DNA of 64,000 nt from Inquilinus sp052113205. Lineage in GTDB: Bacteria; Pseudomonadota; Alphaproteobacteria; DSM-16000; Inquilinaceae. The position numbers and the translations under genes are program-made. How positions within the stretch are numbered: position 1 is the first letter of the stretch; each line of letters starts with the position of its first letter. The stretch covers positions 1 through 64,000 of the forward strand of contig NZ_JBFRCU010000027.1 in assembly GCF_052113205.1 (NCBI RefSeq), written 5' to 3'. The notes below the pieces were generated by a model. It saw only the letters and a list, made by a program, of their open reading frames with translations, did no database searches and was not told the DNA's origin. Positions 8,440 to 15,950 of the stretch are shown here, piece after piece.

Positions 8440-8477
8440 CGGGCGGCCCAACCTCCAACACCTGCCGCATTCGCCTC

Positions 8478-8660
8478 TTGGAGATAACGATGCCAGATGG
8501 AACTTCGACTCCAGCTCCGGCGGCCGTGCATCGGCCACCCGCCGCGTCGCCTCGGCGCTCGCCTCGCCCGCCCTTCGACTGCTCTCCTGCTGCAGGCGGC
8601 CGTGCGCCCGGATTCTACCAGGCCGGCGTCTATGAGGCGCTGGCCGAAGCCGGGACTGAA
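8478..8660 (+). pseudogene. N-terminal fragment of a patatin-like phospholipase
   Basis: The frame reads GGRAPGFYQAGVYEALAEAG, which matches the N-terminal glycine-rich oxyanion segment of patatin-like enzymes (GGGALGAYQAGVYEALAEAG). The preceding ALLLQ of the same motif is found one frame over, so a frameshift lies inside the motif. The match stops abruptly after residue AEAG at about 8650; the GxSxG serine and catalytic Asp are absent. It follows the RND gene by 40 bp and ends against the oppositely oriented hydrolase gene, marking a deletion or insertion junction. Confidence 0.65.
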
Positions 8661-8663
8661 CAC

Positions 8664-9446
8664 CTAGCCGGCCGGGCTGCAGCTTTTCGCCGCCTCGGCC
8701 TTGGCCAGCTGATGGGTGTGGGACAGCAGCCCGGCATCGCCAGGCTCGCCCTGGCCCGGCACCACCACCTTCGCCGCCTTGCCGTAGCGGGCGATCACCG
8801 CCTCGACCGATTGCGGCCAGCGGCAGATGTCGGAGTCGGGAACGGCGGCGAGATTGGCCTGCTCGGCCCCCCGGATCATGCAGCCGCCGAACAGCACCGC
8901 GCTGTCCGGCAGGAAGGCGACGGTGTTGTCGCGGGTGTCCGCCGGGCCGGGATAGAACAGCTCGATCGTGCGGCCGCCGCCGGTGATGGTGATCGACTCG
9001 CCGCTCCAGCTGCGCTGGACAGAGGCGGCGCCGGCAGCCTCCTTCGCCGTCTCGTCGCGGGCCAGCGACCAACCGCCGCGGGCATGCACCGCCGCCAGCC
9101 CGGCCAGCCGGTCGTCATGCGCATGCGTCACCACCAGGTTGACCGGCCGGTTCGGCGCCGCCTCCGCCACCCGCTCCAGCAGCGCCACGGTCTGCGCCGG
9201 ACCCCAGGCAGCGTCGANCAGCAGCACGTCCTCGGGCCCGATCACGGCCAGGCCGTTGGCCGCGACCCAGCCCTGGTCGGTCTTCCGCCAGCTGGTGTGC
9301 AGCCAGATGCCGTCGGCCAGCTCGCGGAAGCCCAGCGGCGGCGGCGTCTCCGCATCCTGGGCCAAGGCCGGCCGGATCAGGGGCAAGGACAGGCCGGCGG
9401 CGCAGCCATAGAGAAAGGCGCGGCGGGACGGGGCAGGGACGGGCAT
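8664..9446 (-). CDS. Metallo-beta-lactamase-fold protein, B1-like, altered metal ligands
   Basis: 260 residues with a twin-arginine-type signal (SRRAFLYGCAAG to PALAQ). The body follows subclass B1 lactamases: LVVTHAHDDRLAGL (H108, H110, D112), FYPGPADTRDNTVAFLP, then LFGGCMIR (C189) and KVVVPGQGEPGD. In B1 enzymes the second region carries a His ligand (GHTxDN) and the last a His (PGHGE); here they are Asp170 and Gln232. Lactam hydrolysis is therefore uncertain. N at 9218 leaves residue 77 undetermined. It faces away from the Zur-box-controlled gene at 9650. Confidence 0.8.
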   Translation of the reverse strand: MPVPAPSRRAFLYGCAAGLSLPLIRPALAQDAETPPPLGFRELADGIWLHTSWRKTDQGWVAANGLAVIGPEDVLLXDAAWGPAQTVALLERVAEAAPNRPVNLVVTHAHDDRLAGLAAVHARGGWSLARDETAKEAAGAASVQRSWSGESITITGGGRTIELFYPGPADTRDNTVAFLPDSAVLFGGCMIRGAEQANLAAVPDSDICRWPQSVEAVIARYGKAAKVVVPGQGEPGDAGLLSHTHQLAKAEAAKSCSPAG

Positions 9447-9605
9447 GTCGGTCCTCGGATGACGGGACGGCGGATCGGCCGCCCGGCAACGTCCCTCGCC
9501 GAGAATCTGGGCGATTCTGGGGCGCGATGCCGGGCGGCGATCGGATGCGAGTCCGTCCATAGCATCCCGTCGGCGATCGGGCGACAGGCTTGCATCTTTC
9601 TATTA

Positions 9606-9620
9606 TGTTATATAATAACA
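9606..9620. promoter_or_regulatory. Zur box, perfect palindrome
   Basis: TGTTATATAATAACA: arms TGTTAT and ATAACA are exact reverse complements around ATA. It sits 30 bp before the COG0523 gene in an AT-rich island and fits the Zur operator pattern known from alphaproteobacteria. The divergent lactamase-like gene starts 160 bp to the left. Confidence 0.85.
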
Positions 9621-9649
9621 ATTAAATCTCCGAAGCCCGAGGCTCGCCC

Positions 9650-10615
9650 ATGACCCGCATCCCCGTCACCCTGCTGACCGGCACTCTCGGCGCCGGCAAG
9701 ACCACGCTGCTGAACCGCATCCTCTCCGAGGCGCATGGCCGGCGCTATGCCGTGATCGTCAACGAGTTCGGCGAGATCGGCATCGACTGCGACCTGGTGG
9801 TCGGCGTCGACGAGGAGGTGTTCGCGCTGAACAATGGCTGCCTGTGCTGCTCGGTTCGCGGCGACCTGATCCGGATCATCGGCGGGCTGATGAAGCGGGC
9901 CGGCAGCTTCGACCGCATCCTGGTCGAGACCACGGGCCTGGCTGACCCGGCGCCGGTGGCGCAGACCTTCCTGGTCGATGACGAGGTGCGCGAGCGCACC
10001 GCCCTCGACTCGATCGTCACCGTGGTCGACGCCCGCAACATCGAGGCGCGGCTGGCCGACAGCGACGAGGCGGAGGAGCAGGTGGCCTTCGCCGACACCA
10101 TCCTGGTCAACAAGACCGACCTGGCGGACGAGGCCGGGCTGGCGACGGTGGAGGCGCGGCTGCGGGCCATCAACCCGGTGGCGCGGCTGATCCGCACCAA
10201 GCGCTGCGACGCCGATCTCGGCACCGTGCTGGACGGCGCCTTCGACCTCGACCGGCTGCTGGGGCTCGACCCAGACCTGCTCGACGGCCATGGGCACCAT
10301 CACCACCATCATGACGAGGGCGTCGGCAGCGTCTCGTTCCGGATCGACCGGCCGCTCGACGGCCGCCGCTTCGTCGACTGGATCGGCATGCTGCTGGCGA
10401 TCCGCGGCGCCGACATCCTGCGCAGCAAGGGCATCCTCGCCTTCGCCGGTGAGGACCGGCCCTTCGTGTTCCAGGGCGTGCACATGCTGCAGGAGGGCGA
10501 TTTCGCCCCGGCGTGGCGGCCCGGCCAGCCGCGCGAGAGCCGGCTGGTGCTAATCGGCCGCAACCTCGACGCCGGGGTGCTGCGCGCCGGCTTCGAAGGC
10601 TGCGCCGCCGCATGA
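9650..10615 (+). CDS. COG0523 (CobW/ZigA-like) GTPase, zinc metallochaperone
   Basis: 321 residues. Walker A GTLGAGKT (11-18), the metal-binding CxCC motif in NNGCLCCSVRGDL (C64, C66, C67), Walker B LVETTGLADP (91-100), guanine motif NKTD (154-157), and a His-rich linker GHGHHHHHH (213-221) before the CobW C-terminal domain. Such proteins use GTP to deliver Zn to client enzymes during zinc starvation. The Zur box immediately upstream supports zinc rather than cobalt. Its stop overlaps the WD40 gene by ATGA, so the two proteins are made together. Confidence 0.92.
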   Translation: MTRIPVTLLTGTLGAGKTTLLNRILSEAHGRRYAVIVNEFGEIGIDCDLVVGVDEEVFALNNGCLCCSVRGDLIRIIGGLMKRAGSFDRILVETTGLADPAPVAQTFLVDDEVRERTALDSIVTVVDARNIEARLADSDEAEEQVAFADTILVNKTDLADEAGLATVEARLRAINPVARLIRTKRCDADLGTVLDGAFDLDRLLGLDPDLLDGHGHHHHHHDEGVGSVSFRIDRPLDGRRFVDWIGMLLAIRGADILRSKGILAFAGEDRPFVFQGVHMLQEGDFAPAWRPGQPRESRLVLIGRNLDAGVLRAGFEGCAAA

Positions 10616-11640
10616 GCCTGCTGCTGCCGCCGCGCGCCCTGGCGGAGGAGAGGGGCACGGTCTGGGCCTGGCCGGCGCCGGTGGTGGCCGCGGCCTTCGA
10701 CGCGGCCGGACATCTGGCGTTCGGCCTGGGCGATGGCACCGTCCGGCTGGCGTCGCCCGACGTGTGCGAGGCAGTTATCGTGCCGGCGCATCGCGGCGCC
10801 GTCCTGGCGCTGGGCGCGGATGTCGGCGACGGCTTCCTCACCGGCGGCGATGACGGTCGGCTGCTGCGCGTCGCTCCGGACAGGACATTGGCCGAGATCG
10901 CCGCCGTGCCGGGCCGGTGGATCAGCGCCGTCGACGCCGCGCCCGCCACCGGGCGGCGCCTGGCCGTCGCCGGCAGCGAGGTGCTGGTGTTCGACGCGGA
11001 CGGGGCGCCGGTGACGCGGCTGCAGGGGCTGGCAGGGCTGGACGGCGCCGCCTTCGACCCGCGCGGCCGGCGCATCGCCGCGGCGCATTACGGCGGCGTC
11101 ACCGTCTGGTCGCCGCGGAAGCGCGCCTGGGCGGCGAGACTGTATGGCTGGCAAGGGGCGCATCTGGCGGTGCTCTGGCATCCGCGGTCGCGTTTCGTGG
11201 TCTCGGCGATGCAGGAGAAGGCGCTGCACGCCTGGCGCCTGTCGGACGGCGTGCACATGCAGATGCCGGGCTATCCGACCAAGCCGCGGTCGCTGGCCTG
11301 GGCCGATGGTGGCAAGGTGCTGCTGACCTCCGGCTCCGAAGGCGTGGTGTCCTGGCGCTTCACCGGCCGCGACGGCCCGATGGGCGGCACCGCCAGCGAA
11401 AGCGGCTGGGCCCGCGGCGTGCCGATCACCCGGGTCGCGGCGCATCCGCACCTGCCGGTCGCGGCCGCCGGCGCCAAGGACGGCTTTGTCGCGCTGATGC
11501 CGCTCGACGGCAGCGGCTATGTCCCGGTGCTGCGCCCGAACGGCGCCGCGGTCGAGACGCTGGCCTTCTCGCCCGACGGGCGCTGGCTGGCCGCGGGCGA
11601 TGCCGGCGGCCGGGCGGTGCTGGTCGACCTGCAGCCGTGA
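10612..11640 (+). CDS. WD40-repeat protein coupled to COG0523 GTPase
   Basis: 342 residues forming about seven WD40-like blades. Repeated units such as AAAFDAAGHLAFGLGDGTVRL, VAAHPHLPVAAAGAKDGFVAL and LAFSPDGRWLAAGDAGGRAV are visible; the whole protein is propeller, without a signal peptide or membrane span, so it should be cytoplasmic. It starts inside the stop of the metallochaperone and ends in a GTGA overlap with the next small gene, so all three depend on the 9606 Zur box. A scaffold for metal transfer is plausible but not known. Confidence 0.85.
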   Translation: MSLLLPPRALAEERGTVWAWPAPVVAAAFDAAGHLAFGLGDGTVRLASPDVCEAVIVPAHRGAVLALGADVGDGFLTGGDDGRLLRVAPDRTLAEIAAVPGRWISAVDAAPATGRRLAVAGSEVLVFDADGAPVTRLQGLAGLDGAAFDPRGRRIAAAHYGGVTVWSPRKRAWAARLYGWQGAHLAVLWHPRSRFVVSAMQEKALHAWRLSDGVHMQMPGYPTKPRSLAWADGGKVLLTSGSEGVVSWRFTGRDGPMGGTASESGWARGVPITRVAAHPHLPVAAAGAKDGFVALMPLDGSGYVPVLRPNGAAVETLAFSPDGRWLAAGDAGGRAVLVDLQP

Positions 11641-11933
11641 GGGCCTCGTCCGACGTCGCCACCCGCCGGGCTCGGCACTGGCCGGAGGCGCGGGAGGTGC
11701 TGAGCCATCCCGATTTCCATCACGGCTTCCGCGAGGCCCAGTCCGGCCGGCCCTTCGACCACCGCCGCGCCGACGCCCTGCCGCGACTCGGCCAGATCCG
11801 CTACGAGAACGGACGGCAGATCGCGGCCGAATGCGCCGTGCTGGGCTTGGCGGTGGACTGGCCGTCGCCGGGGCATATCCCGCCGGCCCTGAAGCATCTG
11901 GTGCTGCGCCGACTGCAGCCCGGCCGGCGATAG
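11637..11933 (+). CDS. Small uncharacterised protein of the Zur-box operon
   Basis: 98 residues from a GTG that overlaps the WD40 stop (GTGA). The core HPDFHHGFREAQSGRPFD followed by IRYENGRQIA resembles the F-x2-G-x4-G ... Y-x2-GR pattern of ribosome modulation factor-like proteins; the likeness is loose. It is basic and His/Arg-rich with no membrane span. A second possible start, GTG at 11697, has a better ribosome site (GGAGG eight bases upstream) and would give 78 residues keeping the whole core. Coding is supported by operon position and a continuous frame. Confidence 0.7.
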   Translation: MRASSDVATRRARHWPEAREVLSHPDFHHGFREAQSGRPFDHRRADALPRLGQIRYENGRQIAAECAVLGLAVDWPSPGHIPPALKHLVLRRLQPGRR

Positions 11934-11975
11934 GCTAGGCTGCTGCCCGGTTCGAGGTGTCGGACGGGGCGAGCC

Positions 11976-12383
11976 ATGATGAAGATCGACGGTCAATGCC
12001 ATTGCGGCCATGTCGCCTATGAGGCGGAGATCGACCCGGAGCAGGTGGGGATCTGCCATTGCACCGATTGCCAGGCGCTGACCGGTTCGGCCTTCCGGGT
12101 CACGGTGACCGCGTCGCGCGACCGCATCCGGCTGACCGCGCATGAGCCGAAGGTCTATGTGAAGGTCGGCGACAGCGGCCGCCGGCGGCTGCAGTCCTTC
12201 TGCCCGGAATGCGGCTCGCCGCTGTTCGTCACCGGCGAGGGCGCCGATGCCGAGACCTGGGGCATCCGCTGGGGCAGCATCCGCCAGCGCGACCGACTGG
12301 TGCCGAAGCGGCAGGCGTGGTGCCGGTCAGCCCTGCCCTGGATCCATCACCTCGAGGACCTGCCGGGCAAGCCGGAGGATTGA
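11976..12383 (+). CDS. GFA (Mss4-like) zinc-binding family protein
   Basis: 135 residues with the CENP-V/GFA zinc fold: GQCHCGHVAYEAEI near the N-terminus, GICHCTDCQALTGSAF, then FCPECGSPLF. These seven cysteines form the two zinc sites of the family. Members have been called glutathione-dependent formaldehyde-activating enzymes, but that activity is doubtful for most, so no reaction is assigned. It begins 42 bp after the Zur-box operon and may be read through from it. Start is ATGATG; either codon could serve. Confidence 0.85.
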   Translation: MMKIDGQCHCGHVAYEAEIDPEQVGICHCTDCQALTGSAFRVTVTASRDRIRLTAHEPKVYVKVGDSGRRRLQSFCPECGSPLFVTGEGADAETWGIRWGSIRQRDRLVPKRQAWCRSALPWIHHLEDLPGKPED

Positions 12384-12407
12384 GGCCGACGGCGTGAAAT
12401 ATTGACC

Positions 12408-12490
12408 CGTCATGGCGAGCCCCGCAGGGGCGTGGCCATCCAGCGGCTCGATCTCTGGATGGCCACGTCGCTTCGCTCCTCGTCATGACG
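12408..12490. repeat. Palindromic intergenic repeat (family D)
   Basis: An 83-bp near-palindrome: ends CGTCATG...CATGACG, inner arms GTGGCCATCCAG and CTGGATGGCCAC. It folds to one long hairpin. Similar elements are scattered through many alphaproteobacterial genomes. It separates the GFA gene from the znu operon. The rest of 12384-12641 holds only the Zur-like box. Confidence 0.7.
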
Positions 12491-12562
12491 GGGAAGGCTG
12501 GAGAGACGCCCGGCTACGCCCTTGGTCGATATCGCTCGTCCGGCGCTTTCCGATAGCGCAAA

Positions 12563-12581
12563 GATGTTATACATTAACGTC
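12563..12581 (+). promoter_or_regulatory. Zur-like box upstream of znu operon
   Basis: GATGTTATACATTAACGTC has arms GATGTTA and TAACGTC, matching in six of seven positions as reverse complements. It shares TGTTAT with the perfect box at 9606 but is imperfect on the right side (TTAACG against ATAACA). It lies 60 bp before the first gene of the znu operon in an AT-rich patch. Confidence 0.7.
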
Positions 12582-12641
12582 AATGGTGCCGCGCCCGCCG
12601 GGCGCTATGGTGCCTGACCTTCTCACGCCATCGGCTGACTC

Positions 12642-12812
12642 ATGACCGAGACGCATCACCACCCCGCCCACGCCGCCCGCCGGGCCGGGGAGATCGGGCC
12701 GTCGGCCCTGGCCGCGCCGGTCGGGGGCCGCCTGGTCGTCGCCTTCGCGCTGATCGCGGTGCTGTGGCTGGCCGTGGCCTGGGCCATGGGCTGGTTCGGG
12801 GGGGCGGCATGA
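12642..12812 (+). CDS. His-rich single-span small membrane protein, first gene of znu operon
   Basis: 56 residues. The N-terminus MTETHHHPAHAARRAG is His-rich, and residues 30-52 (RLVVAFALIAVLWLAVAWAM, then GWF) form one clear membrane span, ending GGAA. Its stop overlaps the znuC start (ATGA), and it is the first frame after the Zur-like box. The positive-inside rule (RR at 13-14) suggests the His tail faces the cytoplasm. It could be an accessory subunit of the importer or a zinc sensor; no family is recognised. No strong ribosome site precedes it. Confidence 0.75.
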   Translation: MTETHHHPAHAARRAGEIGPSALAAPVGGRLVVAFALIAVLWLAVAWAMGWFGGAA

Positions 12813-13567
12813 GCAGTTCGTCCGCCATCGGCCGCATCCGCCTCGCCAACCTGACCGCCGGCTATGAGCGCCACCCGGCGGTGCATCATGTCAACGGCAG
12901 CTTCGAGCCGGGCACGCTGACCGCCATCGTCGGGCCGAACGGCGCCGGCAAATCGACCCTGCTGAAGACCATCGCCGGGCTGCTGGCGCCCTTGTCCGGC
13001 CAGGTCGACCGCGGCGGCCTGCGCCGGCGCGACATCGCCTATCTGCCGCAGTTGGCGGAGATCGACCGCAGCTTCCCGATCTCGGTCGCCGACACCGTGC
13101 TGCTCGGCGGCTGGGCCCGGACCGGGATGTTCGGCGGCGTCTCCAAGGATCTGCGCCACCGGGCGGAGGAGGCGCTGGAGGCGGTCGGCCTCGGCGGCTT
13201 CGAGGCGCGGCCGATCGGCAGCCTCTCCGCCGGCCAGTTCCAGCGCGTGCTGTTCGCCCGGCTGCTGCTGCAGGACGGGCGGGTGATCATGCTGGACGAG
13301 CCGTTCACCGCGCTCGACGCCAAGACCACGCGCGACTTGGTCGACGTGGTCCGGCGCTGGCATGGCGAGGGCCGCACCGTGATCACCGTGCTGCACGATC
13401 TCGACCAGGTGCGCGAGGTCTGCCCGGACACGCTGCTGCTGGCCCGCGACCCGATCGGCTGGGGCCCGACCGGCGACGTGCTGTGCGCCGAGAACCTGCT
13501 GCGCGCCCGGGCCATGGCCGAGGCCTGGCATGATCGCGGCGAACCCTGCCGGCGGAGCGCGGCGTGA
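12809..13567 (+). CDS. znuC: Zinc ABC transporter ATPase ZnuC
   Basis: 252 residues. Walker A GPNGAGKST (about 42-50), Q-loop LPQLAEIDRSFP, ABC signature LSAGQFQR, Walker B VIMLDEPF and H-loop VLHD are all present, in the manner of metal-type (ZnuC/MntB) ATPases. It powers high-affinity zinc import with ZnuB and ZnuA encoded downstream. Start chosen at 12809 because it overlaps the stop of the small membrane protein (ATGA). A frame continuing upstream to 12764 is only a shadow of that gene. Confidence 0.93.
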   Translation: MSSSSAIGRIRLANLTAGYERHPAVHHVNGSFEPGTLTAIVGPNGAGKSTLLKTIAGLLAPLSGQVDRGGLRRRDIAYLPQLAEIDRSFPISVADTVLLGGWARTGMFGGVSKDLRHRAEEALEAVGLGGFEARPIGSLSAGQFQRVLFARLLLQDGRVIMLDEPFTALDAKTTRDLVDVVRRWHGEGRTVITVLHDLDQVREVCPDTLLLARDPIGWGPTGDVLCAENLLRARAMAEAWHDRGEPCRRSAA

Positions 13568-14439
13568 CGGCGATGTGGGATTTCCTGGTCACGCCCTTCG
13601 TCGACTACGCCTTCATGCAGCGGGCGCTGGTGGCCTGCCTGGCGCTGTCGCTAGGCTGCGGCCCGGTCGGCGTGCTGCTGGTGCTGCGGCGGATGAGCCT
13701 GGTCGGCGATGCCATGTCGCATGCGGTGCTGCCGGGCGCCGCGGTCGGCTTCCTGGTGTCCGGCCTGTCGCTGTGGTCGATGGGGCTGGGCGGGCTGATC
13801 GCCGGCCTGGCCGTCGCGCTGCTGGCCGGCGCGGTCACCCGGGTCACGGCGCTGCGCGAGGATGCCGCCTTCGCCGCCTTCTACCTGATCGCCCTGGCCG
13901 CCGGCGTGCTGATCGTCTCGACCCGCGGCAGCAATGTCGATCTGATGCATGTGCTGTTCGGCACCATCCTGGCGGTCGACGACGCGGCGCTGCTGCTGAT
14001 GGCCGGCATCGCCACGATCACCCTGATCGCGCTGGCCCTCTTGTACCGGCCGCTGGTGGTGGAATGCTTCGACCCCGGCTATCTGCGCATGGTCGGCGGC
14101 GTCGGCGCCCTGGTCCACTTCGCCTTCCTGATGCTGGTGGTCTTGAATCTGGTCGGCGGCTTCCAGGCGTTGGGCACGCTGATGGTGGTCGGCCTGATGA
14201 TGCTGCCGGCGGCGGCGGCGAAGTTCTGGAGCCGGTCGCTGTGGTCGCTGTTCGCCTGGGCCGCCGGGCTGGCGCTGCTGTCCGGCTATTCCGGCCTCCT
14301 GGTCTCCTATCACGGCAGCCTGCCCTCCGGCCCCAGCATCGTGCTGACCGCCGGCGGCTTCTACCTGCTGTCGCTGATCTTCGGGACGCATGACAGCCTG
14401 CGGGCCCGATACCTGCCGACCGCGCATTTCGCGCACTGA
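13564..14439 (+). CDS. znuB: Zinc ABC transporter permease ZnuB
   Basis: 291 residues with about eight hydrophobic spans, of the ABC-3 metal permease family. The family hallmark RRMSLVGDAMSHAVLPGAAVGFL is present near the N-terminus and a G-QALGTLMVVGLMMLPAAAA coupling segment in the second half. The start is a GTG that overlaps the znuC stop by GTGA; an ATG three codons further is possible. C-terminus is DSLRARYLPTAHFAH. It forms the membrane channel for Zn(II) in the inner membrane. Confidence 0.93.
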   Translation: MTAMWDFLVTPFVDYAFMQRALVACLALSLGCGPVGVLLVLRRMSLVGDAMSHAVLPGAAVGFLVSGLSLWSMGLGGLIAGLAVALLAGAVTRVTALREDAAFAAFYLIALAAGVLIVSTRGSNVDLMHVLFGTILAVDDAALLLMAGIATITLIALALLYRPLVVECFDPGYLRMVGGVGALVHFAFLMLVVLNLVGGFQALGTLMVVGLMMLPAAAAKFWSRSLWSLFAWAAGLALLSGYSGLLVSYHGSLPSGPSIVLTAGGFYLLSLIFGTHDSLRARYLPTAHFAH

Positions 14440-14458
14440 ACTCCCACGGAGTCATCCC

Positions 14459-15352
14459 ATGAGGATACCGTTCCGCGCCGGCCTGCTCGGCCTGTCGCTT
14501 GCCGTCCTGTCGCTGCCCGCCGTGGCAGCGGACAAGCTGCAGGTCGTCACCAGCATCACCGTCCTTGCCGACATCGTGAAGCAGGTCGGCGGCGACGATG
14601 TCGAGGTCCGCAGCCTGGTCGGCCCCAATGGCGACGCCCATGTCTACGAGCCGACGCCGCAGGACGCCCAGGCGGTGACCAAGGCCGGCCTCGTCGTCGT
14701 CAACGGGCTGCAGCTCGAAGGCTGGATGGACCGGCTGGTCGCCGCCTCTGGCACCAAGGCCACGGTCGTCGTCGCCACCGAGGGCGTGCCGACGCGGAAG
14801 ATGGACGAGGACGGGCAGGAGATCACCGACCCGCACGCCTGGAACAGCGCGGCAAACGGCGCGATCTACGCCGCCAACATAGCCAAGGCGCTGGCGGCCG
14901 CGGACCCGGCCCATGCCGCGGCCTACCAGGCCAACGGCGCCAAATACGAGGCCGAGCTTAAGGCGCTGGACGCCTGGGCCCGGAGCGAGGTGGCGACCAT
15001 CCCGCAGGCCAAGCGCAAGGTCATCACCAGCCACGACGCCTTCGGCTATCTCGGCGCCGCCTACGGCATCGAATTCCACGCCCCGGTCGGCTTCTCGACC
15101 GAGAGCGAGGCCTCGGCCGGCGACATCGCCAAGCTGATCGATCAGATCAAGCAGGAGCACATCAAGGCGGTGTTCATCGAGAACGCCACCGACCCACGGC
15201 TGGTGCAGCAGGTGGCCAAGGCCTCCGGTGCCGAGATGGGCGGCGAGCTCTACGCCGAGGCGCTGTCGACCGAAGACGGGCCGGCTTCGACTTACGCGAA
15301 GATGTTCCGGTATAACATTTCGCTATTGGTCGCGGGGATGAAGCAGAACTGA
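14459..15352 (+). CDS. znuA: Zinc ABC transporter substrate-binding protein ZnuA
   Basis: 297 residues with a Sec signal (MRIPFRAGLLGLSLAVLSLP to AVAA). Metal ligands of the cluster A-I fold are visible: His in GPNGDAHVYEPTPQD, His in ITDPHAWNSAANG, His in VITSHDAFGYLG and Asp in IENATDPRLVQQ. The long acidic His loop of E. coli ZnuA is missing; only a short MDEDGQE stretch stands there, nearer to AztC- or Mn-type proteins. Zinc is inferred from the Zur-like box. The final codons are followed by a 128-bp gap. Confidence 0.9.
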   Translation: MRIPFRAGLLGLSLAVLSLPAVAADKLQVVTSITVLADIVKQVGGDDVEVRSLVGPNGDAHVYEPTPQDAQAVTKAGLVVVNGLQLEGWMDRLVAASGTKATVVVATEGVPTRKMDEDGQEITDPHAWNSAANGAIYAANIAKALAAADPAHAAAYQANGAKYEAELKALDAWARSEVATIPQAKRKVITSHDAFGYLGAAYGIEFHAPVGFSTESEASAGDIAKLIDQIKQEHIKAVFIENATDPRLVQQVAKASGAEMGGELYAEALSTEDGPASTYAKMFRYNISLLVAGMKQN

Positions 15353-15480
15353 GGATTTGACGACCGCAGGTCGGGCCCGTATCGCGAACCCGGCCTGCGG
15401 GCTTTCCCGGAGTCCACCCGCCTTCCATATTCATGATGCGGCCGGGCCAGGCCAGGAACACGAGGGCCGAGGAGGAATCG

Positions 15481-15921
15481 ATGGCACAGACACCGGCGGT
15501 CACGGTGGGTCATGCCGAAATGCGAGACGCCTTCGAATTCGTCAGCATCGGCGGCCCCCTCGGTGCTGAGGCCTATATCTCGCGCGACACCGGGAAAATA
15601 TACCTGCGAACGGTCGATGGCGATGTGATGGAGGAAGACGAGGTTCCGGACGACCTCGACACCGATCGCTACATCGCCGTGCCCCATAAGACCGAGCTCG
15701 ATCTCGGCCGAAGGCTGGTGCTGCGCTTTACTGATCATGAGCTTCCCGGCGATCTGGACACCGTCGAAGATCTGTTCCGGCGAAAGGGCGCGTATGCGGG
15801 CTTTAAGCGACTGCTGGAAGCGCGAGGCGCGCTCCAGCGGTGGTACGACTATGAAGAACGCGCCACCGAGGAGGCCCTTCAGACCTGGTGTCAGGACAAC
15901 GGCATTCAGTTGATCGGATGA
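15481..15921 (+). CDS. UPF0158 family protein
   Basis: 146 residues. The N-terminal pattern RDAFEFVSIGGPLGAEAYIS and TGKIYLRT is that of the UPF0158 family, a group without a known function. The rest is acidic with a charged C-terminal helix (LLEARGALQRWYDYEERA). The start at 15481 follows a clear GAGGAGGAA ribosome site; a longer frame from 15433 is less likely. It stands alone after znuA with its own upstream gap, so it may be transcribed separately. Confidence 0.8.
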   Translation: MAQTPAVTVGHAEMRDAFEFVSIGGPLGAEAYISRDTGKIYLRTVDGDVMEEDEVPDDLDTDRYIAVPHKTELDLGRRLVLRFTDHELPGDLDTVEDLFRRKGAYAGFKRLLEARGALQRWYDYEERATEEALQTWCQDNGIQLIG

Positions 15922-15950
15922 CAGGCCCGACCGACTTCTGAAGCCTCGTG

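Noticed and set aside
6073..9072. A 999-residue open frame on the minus strand, opposite the RND pump
   Set aside because: It is antisense to a well-supported RND gene and full of Arg, Gly and His as expected from GC-rich shadow frames; its last part overlaps the lactamase-like gene out of frame.
15303..15317. TGTTCCGGTATAACA in the end of znuA, like a Zur box
   Set aside because: Only 10 of 15 bases match the perfect box, and it is inside codons of a conserved C-terminal helix, so chance is enough.
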